DNA of 64,000 nt from Pisaster brevispinus. Lineage: Eukaryota; Echinodermata; Asteroidea; Forcipulatida; Asteriidae. Made by a program: the position numbers and the translations under genes. The notes beneath the pieces were generated by a model that saw nothing but the letters and a program-made list of their open reading frames with translations, ran no database searches and was not told the origin of the DNA. The stretch is taken from positions 16,121,705 to 16,185,704 of the forward strand of contig JAMKCF010000013.1 of the NCBI GenBank assembly GCA_023634235.1, written 5' to 3'. Below are positions 54,152 through 64,000 of the stretch, piece after piece (position 1 is the stretch's first letter; each line of letters opens with the position of its first letter).

Positions 54152-57100
54152 TTAACTTGTAGGTGGGTCGGGACCACCCTGTGGCTGCTGGTTACTGTTG
54201 CTGTCTGGGGCGCTAGGGTTGGCATCGTCAGGACCACCTGATGGTTGATTTTGTCTGTTACGCATGCCTTGTATTTGTTGCACAATGTCTGGATTCTGCT
54301 GCTGGATTTGGCTGGCCATTTGCTGCCCTCTGCAAAGAGAGTGAAGTGACAGTTATAATTATTAGTGTTCTTATTATATATTTCTGGTAATGAAACCAAG
54401 GATGCCTCATAAGTGAACTTAATCACTGTAGCTCGCAAGCCTGAGGAAACCTGTAGACAAGGGTGCTTGCTATGTGAACCAGAAACACCCGGGTAAACTC
54501 CAACTCTTCCACGATTAGTGTTCTGGTTTTTTTTTACAAGCACTACCAATCCTAGTACACGGGACATTCAGCTTGTCCCATCCAAAGGACAAAGCAATAA
54601 TGGTATAAAAGGCCATTGCTCAAGGACACAAGTGTCATGACCGGGACTTGAACCCAGACTCTGCTGATCAGAAACACCAGAGCTCGAGTCTGGTGCTCTT
54701 AATCGCTCGGCCACGACACGCCATTCATTGCTGTGTATCTATGCACTACGACCAAGACATCCTCCCTGATTAATCTCCTTTGATCAATAAATTAACACCT
54801 CTTAATCATTAGAATTAAAATGGCCCCTTCTAATTGCTAAGTTATCAATCATTTGAGATCAATAGCTCAATGATATCTTCTTATCAGAAGCTTTCTTACA
54901 TATCTTCTGACTGATAGCAGATTTATTATTTCTGATTGAGAGCTTTGAACTAATAATAGTCGATCAACTACGTCTGATTATTGGCATTTTATTAGACATC
55001 GTTTATCCAGCATTTATATAATGCTTAACACACAAAACAGCAGCAGCAGCAGCAGAAACAAAAACATCAACAAACAAACAATCAAGATAAGTGACACCAC
55101 TCACACTTGTAGAAGATTAGCCATACTTGATGCTTGGTCTGGATTCTGACCTCCGTCTCCTTGCATGGCTTGACCCATCATGGAACTCATCCTACAGACA
55201 AGATTAAAACAAAAAGGGAAATGACTCTCAAATAATACTATATAATCTTATACAGCGCATGTATCTACCAACAAGGTTCTCAAGTCACTTGAACAAACAG
55301 GAACATTAAAAGACAGAATTATGAGACAAATTTTTGTAGCACCTTAAAAGGGTTTACATGCGACGCATTCAGCAGCCAATGCTAGAAACTCCGGTGTAAA
55401 CCCCTTCTCTTCGCGATCAGTGTAACTGTGTTCTTTAACATGCAATACAGAACACAGGACCTATGGCTTCACGCCCCAATAAGCAATAATGGTTAAGTGT
55501 ATTGCTTAAAGACCGGGCCGGGACTCGAACCCACACTCTGCTGATCAGAAAAACCACAGCCCGAGCCGGGCGCTCCCATCCAATCAGCCATGGCACGCCA
55601 TAATAGTCATGATGGGTGAATTTCAAAAAGAGATGAAGCACCCAAACCCTCCACAAACACCAACACCAAAGAAAATCACAAAATCACAATGGCTGGTATA
55701 ATATTTGTCTGTCAGAAACTACACTGTTCACTGCTCCTTAGGTGTTATTTTTAAAGGAACATCCACAGCTGCCAACTCTCCATGATCCTGCAGTAAAGTT
55801 CCCTAAAAATATCTTTCCATGTTCTGATGAACAATTATGAGAATCTCCCTGACTATATAAAACCTTTTTCCCAGTTATGTCGAGTGTAATTCTAAATGTC
55901 TCCCTGATTGTTGTATGAAAACACCCTGACTGCAAGATGCAAATGTTGGCAGCTCTGAACACCAAAGGATAATGCAGATTGCTCAAAAATTGTTGTCATA
56001 TTTGATTGATTAAACAATATAATTTCTCCTGTATACTTACATATTCTGCATTTGTGGATTTTGTAAAATCGCAGAAGCCTAGCAAATGAAAAAAAGAATA
56101 GAGACAAAATGTCAGAAGAGAGACATAACATTGGATAAATAATTGACTTTATGTAGTTGCCACATTAAGAGTCGAAAAAGTTTGTTAAGACAAAATTTGA
56201 TAGTAACCTTGCGGGTACAATCATGTATAAAAGTCTATTGGGAGAAGTGTTGGTTCTGAGAATAACCAATGTGATCTGAACATTTCAAACCTCTTCAGGA
56301 GAAGATGCGTTTCCTTTTTGGCAGTATGTCAGCGTTGCTAAACTTTTCAATAACTGTCAATATAGAGACCTTGTTTGGAGTAACTGTGGTAAACCCTAAT
56401 GAAATGTTACAATGGAATGTGGACACCTGCAGAGTCGGGGGTGGGGGCGGGTTAAAGTTTAGAAGACCTCTTATATAAAACTTGTGAAACATCACAAATC
56501 ACCAACAAAGTTTTGTGGTGATTATCTCAATGTTATTCGGGATGTGTAGTTTCTTGTGTATTATTATTATTTTTTTTTGCCTTTAGCCACTGGGCAATCT
56601 CCGTAGTCTGGTGGTAAGGCATCTGCTCCAAATTAGCCAAGGCCGTAAACTTGAATCCCACCTAAGTATTATGCTTGTGGATTTTTTTTCCCACGTCTTG
56701 GGAAAGTACTGAGTATACAGTGCTTTACACACACCGGTGCAAGGGTAAAACCAAATCATGTGATTTATCCCTGATGCAAATTTACCACCCTAATAGTTTC
56801 TTGTAGTTACTCTGAACAGTAGTATCTGAAGAAGGGTGCCACTCAAATGCTTATGTAGGAATGAAGTAATGTTGAACTTACTGCATTCATCAGAGCTGGA
56901 TTATTTAGGAGGGAGCCGATGTCCATCCCACCAAGAGCAGGACCAAAGTTAGGTACAGCTCCTCCTCCACCACCACCACCACCCTGAATATTAGGGAATA
57001 AATAAAAGTCAATGATTCAAGCAGTTGGTAAATTCCACAATTACTATTGTTTTCTAATCTTGTCCTCCGGTCTCCATTATGAAATCATAGTTCATCCTTT

Positions 57101-60100
57101 TAGTTGTCTATTCACTGAAATAACTAACATTTGGCTATACCAAATTTGACCTTTGGCTCCCGACTGTTTTGTACAAAACATACCAAAACATACGGCCGGG
57201 GGGCAACAATAACAATGTGATGACACCAAAGAGGGCGCCAGATAAAAAATCAGGCTGTTTAAAGAGAATGCACTCCATGGCTCGCTGCTTACGGAAGCCA
57301 TCTTGGAAATAGCCTTCCTTTTGGGCAACGCAGATCACTATGTGGTGTGTCATGGCCGAGCGGTTTTAGTGCATTGGATTCAAGTTCTGGTGGTCAAGTC
57401 ATGTGAGTTCGAAGACCGGTCATGACACATGGATCCTTGAGCATGACACCTGACTGTAATTGCTTCTCTTCACCCAGGGACAAATGGGTACCTGTGAGGG
57501 CAGAGATGGTCCTTGTGATTGATTAAGCTCGGTGGGCTACATATTTGGAAGTTGTATACTCTCCAGGGAGCAGAGATTGTTTAAGGAATGAAATAAATGG
57601 CCCAGTGACCAGGGGTAATAATGTTGGAGCGCCATGAGCGTCACTGAGTGGCGTATAAGAAGCCACTATTATTATTATAATTATATCCAACGATCGCATT
57701 ACCAAACAAACGAAATGCATGGCCCCCCGATGCGAGGTTCCCACGGTGTTTGTTACAGCAGCATTCTTATAAAGAGGGTTTAGTCACAGGTGTGGACTAC
57801 CCCGCTACTCACCCCTAGATTTGCATCTTTCAGTTTCTTCTCAGCAATACGGAGGTTAGCCTGGTAGCTATCGTTACTTGGTTCAAGCTCCACAGCTTTG
57901 GCGTAGGCATCCTTTGCCCTCGTAAGGTCGTTCAAATGCGTATATGCAAGCCTAAAAAGCGGGTAAAAAAGTAAAGGCAAATACAAGTTTGCATCAGGAT
58001 GAAAGTCCTACTTCCTCTTGTCTGGAGCACTGTCAGAAAAAGAGCATCAATCCAAAACTCCTTTACCGAGCAGGACACGAATTCAGAAGGAAATTCCACA
58101 AGACTGCAGGGCTTGTAGCTCAAAATTTTGACTGGACCAGAACTTATTTTACAAGACCAGAATCAAAATGGATTGAACAAGCACTCAGAGAAAATCAATT
58201 TCATTTGTGTTATGTGTAAGTGTACTTCGATACTTCAAGAGAATTAAGAGATATTTAGCAGAATCATAGTCAACATTTTTTTCACAATGAAAATTCACAA
58301 TGAGATATTTTATTCAATTGAAGAACCCAAGACCAGCGAGCTTGTCCCATGGTGAGTTTACTGGTCCAACGCTAAAATCACTTGCCACGGGCCTGCGGTT
58401 CGGTGTTAATTTCGAGCCCTGGCAAGAAAGGATAAAATTCTTTTGCTCTTCACCCTAATGAACCCAGTTACCTCAACTGTATTTGCAAAAAAGTGTTTTC
58501 CCCGTGAAGCAAAGAATGAAGTAAAGTTGTACTAAAGATTATAGAGACCACCAAAGGCAAAAGATGGGGAACTTGGGCTGAAATGTGAAATGTGCACTAG
58601 ATGCCATTTCAGTAAGCAACTCTTATGATGCAACAATAGATCAGTGCAGACAATGACCATAGCAGGCCTGGTATTACACGGAGGCCATGGAGGCCATAAC
58701 CTCTGCTCCCCATGGTCTTGGCCTTGGTGCCCCTTTAAAAGTTTCCCATAGACTTAATAACTTCCCAATGAAGTGCCCTTTGAAAAATGAAAGTGGCCTT
58801 GCCCTCTCAAAGAAAAAATTCTTAGCCTGACCAAAACATTTGCTTGCTGGAATGGCGCCCAAGTGTATTTCACGTTCCAACAAAAGATAGAGCTCCATAA
58901 TCTTTGGTCGTACTCACCCCATCCGTCCATATGCTTTACTGTACTGGGGGTCAATATTGATGGCCCTATTGCAGTCCTCTAGCGCCCTCTTGTGGTTTTC
59001 TAGCTTGCTGAAAGCTGCAGCTCTATTACTGTAGTAAACAGCGTTAGTAGAATCGACACTGATGGCATGTGTGTAGCACTCAGCTGCTTCACTGTATCTC
59101 TCCTGTTTCATTAACTCATTGCCTGAAAGAAGATTATTGGAAGTCTTATGTTCAATAAATCACTATGTGAGGGTTTACCGTTTACTGTCACTGGCTCGCT
59201 GGAACTCCATGTGAAAGGAGATTCAGACTGTTATTTGAAGTCATATGTTCATTGATTCAATGACTGAGGGTTTACCAATAAAGCTTAATATGCAGGATTG
59301 GTAGACAGTGTTAATTCACATGGCAGGCTGTGAAAATTTGGGCATAATCCGTTGTTCGAGGCAGAAGAAAGTGAAAATCCATGCAGTGTTCAGTCTGTCA
59401 ATGCTTTGTCCTTAATTTTGGTTGTAAACACCGAAATCAGCTGAGTGCCTTATAACAAAAAAAAGGTTTTCAGATTTCTCGAATATGACTTCATATCAGA
59501 GGGAAATATTTCACAGAAAAAACTGGTTCCAGTACGAACTTTATAACCAGTCAGCTTTCAGACTGAAATTAAGCAATGCTATTTTTTTTTATTCTTACCA
59601 ATCCTGTATGATACCTTGAACTTTCACTGGTTATCGCTTATTCATTTTCTTGTCATTAAACCAAACAATAATCTAGTTGAAATTAAAATGACATTAGTGG
59701 AGTTTGTGGAGGTGGGTTATGTTGAGAGGGTGGGGGGGGGGGGGGGGGTTATGCTGTACCTTGGTTCTTAGACTCCTCAGCTTTCTTCTTTTCTTCTTGA
59801 GATGGTTGAGAGTCGTTAGCCGTCGCTGATGAACACACATCTGGTGCTGACGGACTTCTTACATCAGGCTCCATGTAGGAATCATTACTTGTACCTAATG
59901 ATGCATCCTAAAATGTAAATTGTACTCAAATTTAAGACTTTTTAAGACCCTTTTAATGCCACCCTTAACAAAATTAAGGTGAAAAAAGCAGGGGAAACAG
60001 CTATACCCACTTACACTTTATGTTATTTTTTTAACATGCAGCGTAACTGCTTGTTACAAGCTGATAGGAAAATTCATTACACGCTTCATCCATTTTTTAA

Positions 60101-61733
60101 AGGTCTAAAATAACTGAATTTAATACTTAAATTTTGATAGTTCAATTTAAGACTTTTTAAATACTTTTTAAGGCTTCGCAGAAACCCTGATACACGAGAA
60201 ATTTCACCCGAGTGTGTGATACGTTAAGTTACAAAGCAGCAATCGTTAAGAGAAAAACATTCAATGAAAGTTCATACTTTTGACAGTTTACATACATGTA
60301 CATAAAGGCCCTGAATTAAACCAAATGGCCTTGGCCTTGGTGCCCCTTTCAAAATGAAAATGGCCTTGCCCTCTCAAAGATGAAATTCCGGGCCTGCATA
60401 TATAATATGGAAACACATGCAAATGCATTTTGTCGAGGATAACAGTTTACAAAAACCTTGCTTGTAGTACATTCCAAAGCTTGTCAAAAAATGAAACAAA
60501 TTCCATAAGTATTTCAGTGTTCTTTACAGACTTTTATTTGGGGGCGGTATGATGTCATCAGACTATAACTCTGTCAGTCTGAACATCGACAGTAACAATG
60601 ATTGCGATGGGGTTTTGAGGAACTTCCAATTCTCAAAAGCACTCTGTTGATTTGGTTTGGCACTAATTAAAAAAAATGACTCAGAGCAGTGCTTTGTGTG
60701 ATTGACTGTCAATCATTGAAATGGTGGTTTAGAATTGAAGAACTTACTTAAAGCACGAGTTGCATTAGGGCAATGATGAATTGTGACTGGACTTGATGGA
60801 AAAAAAAGTGATTTGACATGACAAGTCACAAGTAGATGTCAAAAATCGTCCATTCTGACTTGCCTTTTGATATGCCTTGTATAATGCCAAAATATGGGCA
60901 TAAATCCAATATGTATACCATGAAATTTGCTTTTTTTGAAACAAAATGTACCTGTATTCCATAGACAGTCTTGAACATTTCCCGCAGGGAGCGATCTGGT
61001 CTCAGCACACCATGATCTCTTGTGTTGATTCCATAAGCCGTCTCTAAACACTGTGTTGAAACTTAAATTTAAGGAAAAGAAAAACACTGTAGTTTGATTT
61101 TACAATCCATGGCATGACAAGAAATGAACACACCAAGTACTTATTCATACACACCATGGTCACAGTATAACACAACTTAATTTAGGGTTGAACAAAGAAA
61201 AAATTGACTAGAGCAGGACTTGTGCCGGCGCTTTACCACCTGAGCTATCTAGCCCTAATGTTGGCGTTCTCACTGTTTTGTCAATGTCTTTCAGCCAGTT
61301 TTTCTTGTGGTTTGTACTTGATATTTGAAATTTGCATCCCCTTACAGGCATCCTTCTGCTCCCACTTCCCAGGTTGTATTGTAAACTTGGGTGTGATCCC
61401 TGGCTATACAGCAGGCCGAATTCTGACTGTCACCCCAAACAAAGATATTGACAAAATAGGGAGACCGCCAATATTAGGGCTAGAAAGCTCAGTTGGTAGA
61501 GCACCAGCATGTTAATCCAGAGGTCAGTGGTTCAAATCCCGCTCCAGTCAACTTGTCTTTGCTCACAAGAATTGCTTCAGAAAGAGAGCGGTGAAAATAG
61601 CATCTTGAAGAAGTTCAAGGTTGTCTTCTTTACCTTCAATACTTTCTACAGCCTCTTCCTCTAGGGTTCCACTCTTGATCTCGTCCTCTAGAAATTCTAA
61701 GATTGAGAAGATGAGCTGCCTCTTATCAGCCAT
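54152..61733 (-). CDS. SGTA: Small glutamine-rich TPR co-chaperone (SGTA/SGTB)
   Basis: Cytosolic co-chaperone that binds Hsp70/Hsp90 tails through its TPRs and hands tail-anchored proteins to the BAG6/GET route. Exons in transcript order are 61733-61634, 61061-60952, 59907-59760, 59122-58918, 57951-57813, 56983-56882, 56078-56041, 55191-55105 and 54329-54152, giving 368 aa with closed phases. Residues 1-70 form the dimerisation domain (RQLIFSILEFLEDE, QCLETAYGI). Residues 71-119 are a long acidic linker. Three TPRs run from about 120 to 230, including NAVYYSNRAAAFSKLENH and DPQYSKAYGRMGLAYTHLN. A run of eight Gly codons starts exon 6, followed by the NNP motif (LLNNPALMNA, LQNPQMQNM). The C terminus is Gln-rich (MASQIQQQNPDIVQQIQGM) with an extra Pro/Asn/Gly tail. 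It is longer than the vertebrate forms (about 305-315 aa). Confidence 0.95.
54405..54724 (-). repeat. tRNA-Leu-derived SINE in SGT intron 8
   Basis: The head on the minus strand has A box TGGCCGAGCGATTAAGAGCA, a Leu-like long variable arm (TGTTTCTGATCAGCAGAG) and B box GGTTCAAGTCC. The body runs to GAGGAAACCTGTAGACAAGG. Family copies are at 20050-20462, 55300-55604 and 61848-62180. Confidence 0.8.
55300..55604 (-). repeat. tRNA-Leu-derived SINE, second body type, in SGT intron 7
   Basis: Similar tRNA-like head but joined to the body found at 39365-39665 and 50405-50690, so heads and bodies are exchanged within the family. Confidence 0.7.
55764..55957. mobile_element. MITE-A copy in SGT intron 7
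   Basis: A full-length copy with mildly mutated left end (ACAGCTGCCAAC). GAACATCC before and GAACACCA after resemble a degraded 8-bp target duplication. Confidence 0.75.
56590..56790 (+). repeat. tRNA-derived SINE, third type, in SGT intron 6
   Basis: GTCTGGTGGTAAGGCATCTG A-box region, ACTTGAATCCCACC B-box region, then AAGTACTGAGTATACAGTGC tail. Same family as 26865-27080. Confidence 0.65.
57349..57690 (+). repeat. tRNA-Leu-like SINE with CR1-type tail in SGT intron 5
   Basis: The head GTCATGGCCGAGCGGTT at 57351 is followed by a body ending TGAGTGGCGTATAAGAAGCC and an ATT tail. The tail matches CR1/L2-type LINE 3' ends, the usual source of SINE mobilisation. Confidence 0.75.
58662..58830. 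mobile_element. MITE-E copy in SGT intron 4
   Basis: AGGCCTGGTATTACACGGAG start. The right end (AAATTCTTAGCCTG) is mutated. Confidence 0.68.
59283..59620. mobile_element. MITE-B copy in SGT intron 3
   Basis: A full-length copy. Ends are TTAATATGCAGGATTGGTAG and ACCAATCCTGTATGATACC. Confidence 0.72.
61345..61552 (+). repeat. tRNA-like SINE in SGT intron 1
   Basis: Member of the 4107-4330 family with an intact A-box-like (TAGCTCAGTTGG-type) and B-box-like segment. A reverse fragment of the same tRNA-like end lies just upstream at about 61205-61290, so the two face each other. Confidence 0.65.
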
Positions 61734-61847
61734 CTTGATTCTGATTCTGGTTTCACTCTCAGTGCAGTGCTTGAAGTGCTGCGTTTGTCAATATTAATTT
61801 AAATATTTATAATAAGTGTAGACTCTTACAAAACAGTGTATTGGCGT

Positions 61848-62180
61848 GTCATGGCCGAGCGGTTAAGAGCACTGAACTCAAGCTCTGGTGTTTCTGATCA
61901 GCAGAGGGTGGGTTCAAGTCCCAGGCCGCCAGGCGTGGCACTTGTGTCCTTGAGCGAGACACTTCACCATAATTGCTTTGTCCTTCCGATGAGACATTAA
62001 GCGGTTGGTCCCTTGAACTATAGTGTCGTAAAGAACCCAAAACACTTGTACTAGTGGAAGAATCAGGACTAGGTGTCAAGCCTGGTGCTTCTGATTCACA
62101 TATCCTTGTTTGTAGGTTTCCTAAAACTTGCGAGCTACAATGATTAAGTTCACTTTATTATGAGGCATCTTTGGTCTCAT
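61848..62180 (+). repeat. tRNA-Leu-derived SINE upstream of SGT
   Basis: The best-preserved head: TGGCCGAGCGGTTAAGAGCA, CAA at the anticodon position (Leu), long variable arm, GGTTCAAGTCC B box. The body matches 54405-54724 in reverse. The downstream sequence and family membership show it is a SINE and not a functional tRNA gene. Confidence 0.82.
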
Positions 62181-64000
62181 TACCAGAAATATAATATAAA
62201 ACCAAACATGAGTGATGAGAGAAAGATATCACTTGGACAGACACTTCTCCATCCAGCATGTGTGTACAGTAATACAGTATACTGCACTCGATCGTTGTAA
62301 ATGTAAGTGTAACAAAAAACGTACAAAAAAAATATGAAAGTGACGAGCCCAATAATGAAAGTATGACTAAGTGTTGTTGCTGGCATTCTCCCATCACCCA
62401 CCACCACGATCCGTGCTCATTTAATCATATTATTTATAATAATATAAATTCATAAATCATATCCCAACTTTTGTTACTTCCCCCAATCCTAGTACTAGTC
62501 CGGTCCGAGGCACTAGGCTGAAAAGTACTTACTGATAACAATTTAATTTATACAGGCTCCTGGTTAGGTACCAACACTACAGCTTGAACGTCTTCAACTA
62601 AGGTCGTCAAATGCTCGATCGTAAATAGAGTTTGTCGTTTTGCATAAAAACTAAAGAACATGACCTCTGCTACTCTGCTAAGCCGAAAAAACAGAAAGAC
62701 ACGTCTGGTTGGAGCACCCCCTCTTTTGTTTGTGTTTGGACCAGCAAGTTGCGAAACTAAAAGGCGCCACCAAGAGCTGAATTCACATGTGTGCGTTTAC
62801 ACAACACTACACAAAACACTCGTACGTGCTCTTCATTTCTTCCCATATCCAGCACCCGAAGCGAGCGAAACAACGGTCCGGTGTTGTGTCTTAGAGCAGA
62901 GGAACTCTCGACAACAAGTTCAGATTTTCTTATCTGGAATCTCTCTTGAAGCACTTAATAAAAACAGTATCATGCCGATGCTGATGAGGTGTTTAGGTGT
63001 AACTGGGAGTGTAACTGTAAGTCAAGTGTTGTTGTTTCAATCTAATCTAACCTACACATGACCTATGATCTAACCCACCACCACTCCGCTGTCTTTTACT
63101 CTAGCTATTTTAGTTACCTGCTCACTCTCACTGAGACTGTCTGGCAGTCTCAGTAAAATGACTGAGGGAGAGGATATATAAGCCCAGGGCCCAGTTTTAT
63201 AGAGCTGCTTAATATTAAAGCCTTTATTTTAAGCAGAAAGTATTGCTTATCAATATCAATTTCTGCTATTTATAAATAGGATTAGAAATGAGCAGGATAC
63301 CAATTGCAAATTGTGTCTCAAAACTACATCAATGTGTCATTGTTTGTAGTTTGGCTGATAAGATTATTCTGGTGAGCGTAATTTTGTTATGCTTACAACA
63401 AGTTACACTACAACTTAGCAACATTTTTGGGCTTAAGCAGTTCTGTAGCCCAGGTTGGACTCCTTCTCCATTGCATACTACGCGACACATGCTACTGAGA
63501 CTGGCGTCCTTCAGGGCTAGTTATCAGACATTACAATTTTGACATTCAATCATGACGCTTTTGTGAACCCCTCCACTACTTCCAAGCTTTGTTATACTTA
63601 TTACTTGTAATTTATATATTATTTTTCCTTGTTTCTGTATACTTGTCCATGTACTGTCCGTATATTATTCACATTCTTGTTTGGATTTGGTAACAAATTT
63701 ATAAACTAAAAGGGCAAAAATGCAGTATCCGACTGCTTCTTTTATTTAGTTTATCTTCCCTAATTCACATTCAGGTCGAATTAGCCAATCTTTTACCTGT
63801 CCAGAAAGATACATCACAATAAGTGGCCCTTTATGAGTCGGCATTTTTGCTGCTGCTGCTGTTGTTGTTGTTTTTGTTAAATACTTTAAATGCAATTATA
63901 AACATGATACTTTCTTGACATTTTTAAAGGAGTATTTATTAGCACCCTTTTGATGAAGGCAACATTTTGCACATTTCAAGGTTAGTTTGATAGTGAAACC
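62180..64000. other. Upstream flank of SGT, no identified gene
   Basis: Contains the MITE-D copy (63188-63455) and a short GCTGCTGCTGTTGTTGTT run near 63850. An open plus-strand frame of 133 codons at 62660-63061 has no recognisable domain. A GTAAGT donor-like site at about 63017 follows a short ATG frame, so a divergent 5' exon is conceivable but unsupported. Confidence 0.35.
63188..63455. mobile_element. MITE-D copy near window end
   Basis: Begins GGGCCCAGTTTTATAGAGCT and ends TTAAGCAGTTCTGTAGCCC. It is more diverged than the other copies. Confidence 0.65.

Noticed and set aside
61849..61930. Functional tRNA-Leu gene
   Set aside because: It has good A and B boxes, but the downstream body matches other SINE copies and there is no terminator run directly after the tRNA part.

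Overview
This is a window of a metazoan nuclear genome. It is intron-rich and AT-rich, with large introns, many palindromic MITE-like elements and several tRNA-derived SINEs. The proteins resemble those of deuterostomes, and the repeats suggest a marine invertebrate, probably an echinoderm; that taxonomic call is inference only. I found no prokaryotic genes and no CRISPR array.

Layout. (1) 1-16.9 kb is a very large inverted duplication. A left arm (about 1-7760, cut by the window edge) and a right arm (about 9200-16910) each carry a complete six-exon UMP-CMP kinase gene. The two genes sit head to head: the left copy is on the minus strand and the right copy on the plus strand. Both encode 193 residues and both are open. 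(2) 17-22.6 kb is mostly repeats, with possible orphan exons, one isolated exon of the ribosome-biogenesis factor BRX1 and a hammerhead-like motif. (3) 22.6-31.8 kb is calreticulin (nine exons, 426 aa, ending KDEL). A perfect ER-stress element lies about 200 bp upstream of its start codon. (4) 31.8-35.7 kb holds the long calreticulin 3' region and a degraded Penelope-like element. (5) 35.7-48.5 kb is TRAPPC13 (11 exons, 413 aa), followed by a minisatellite. (6) 49.8-50.4 kb is a 5'-truncated LINE. (7) 54.15-61.73 kb, minus strand, is an SGTA/SGTB co-chaperone (nine exons, 368 aa). (8) 61.7-64 kb has no gene I can identify.

The genes do not form an operon-like unit. Calreticulin and SGT both act in protein quality control and TRAPPC13 in vesicle tethering, but their adjacency may be chance. 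All exon junctions listed were derived by hand from reading frame, GT-AG sites and remembered family sequences. The phases close across every junction in all four full genes.

The most interesting signal is in the kinase pair. Exon 2, which encodes the NMP-binding region, differs at about 17 of 144 bases between the copies, and nearly all the differences change amino acids. The first 90 bases of the following intron are identical. That is the reverse of what drift under constraint gives. It suggests diversifying selection, or arm-to-arm gene conversion that spares this exon.
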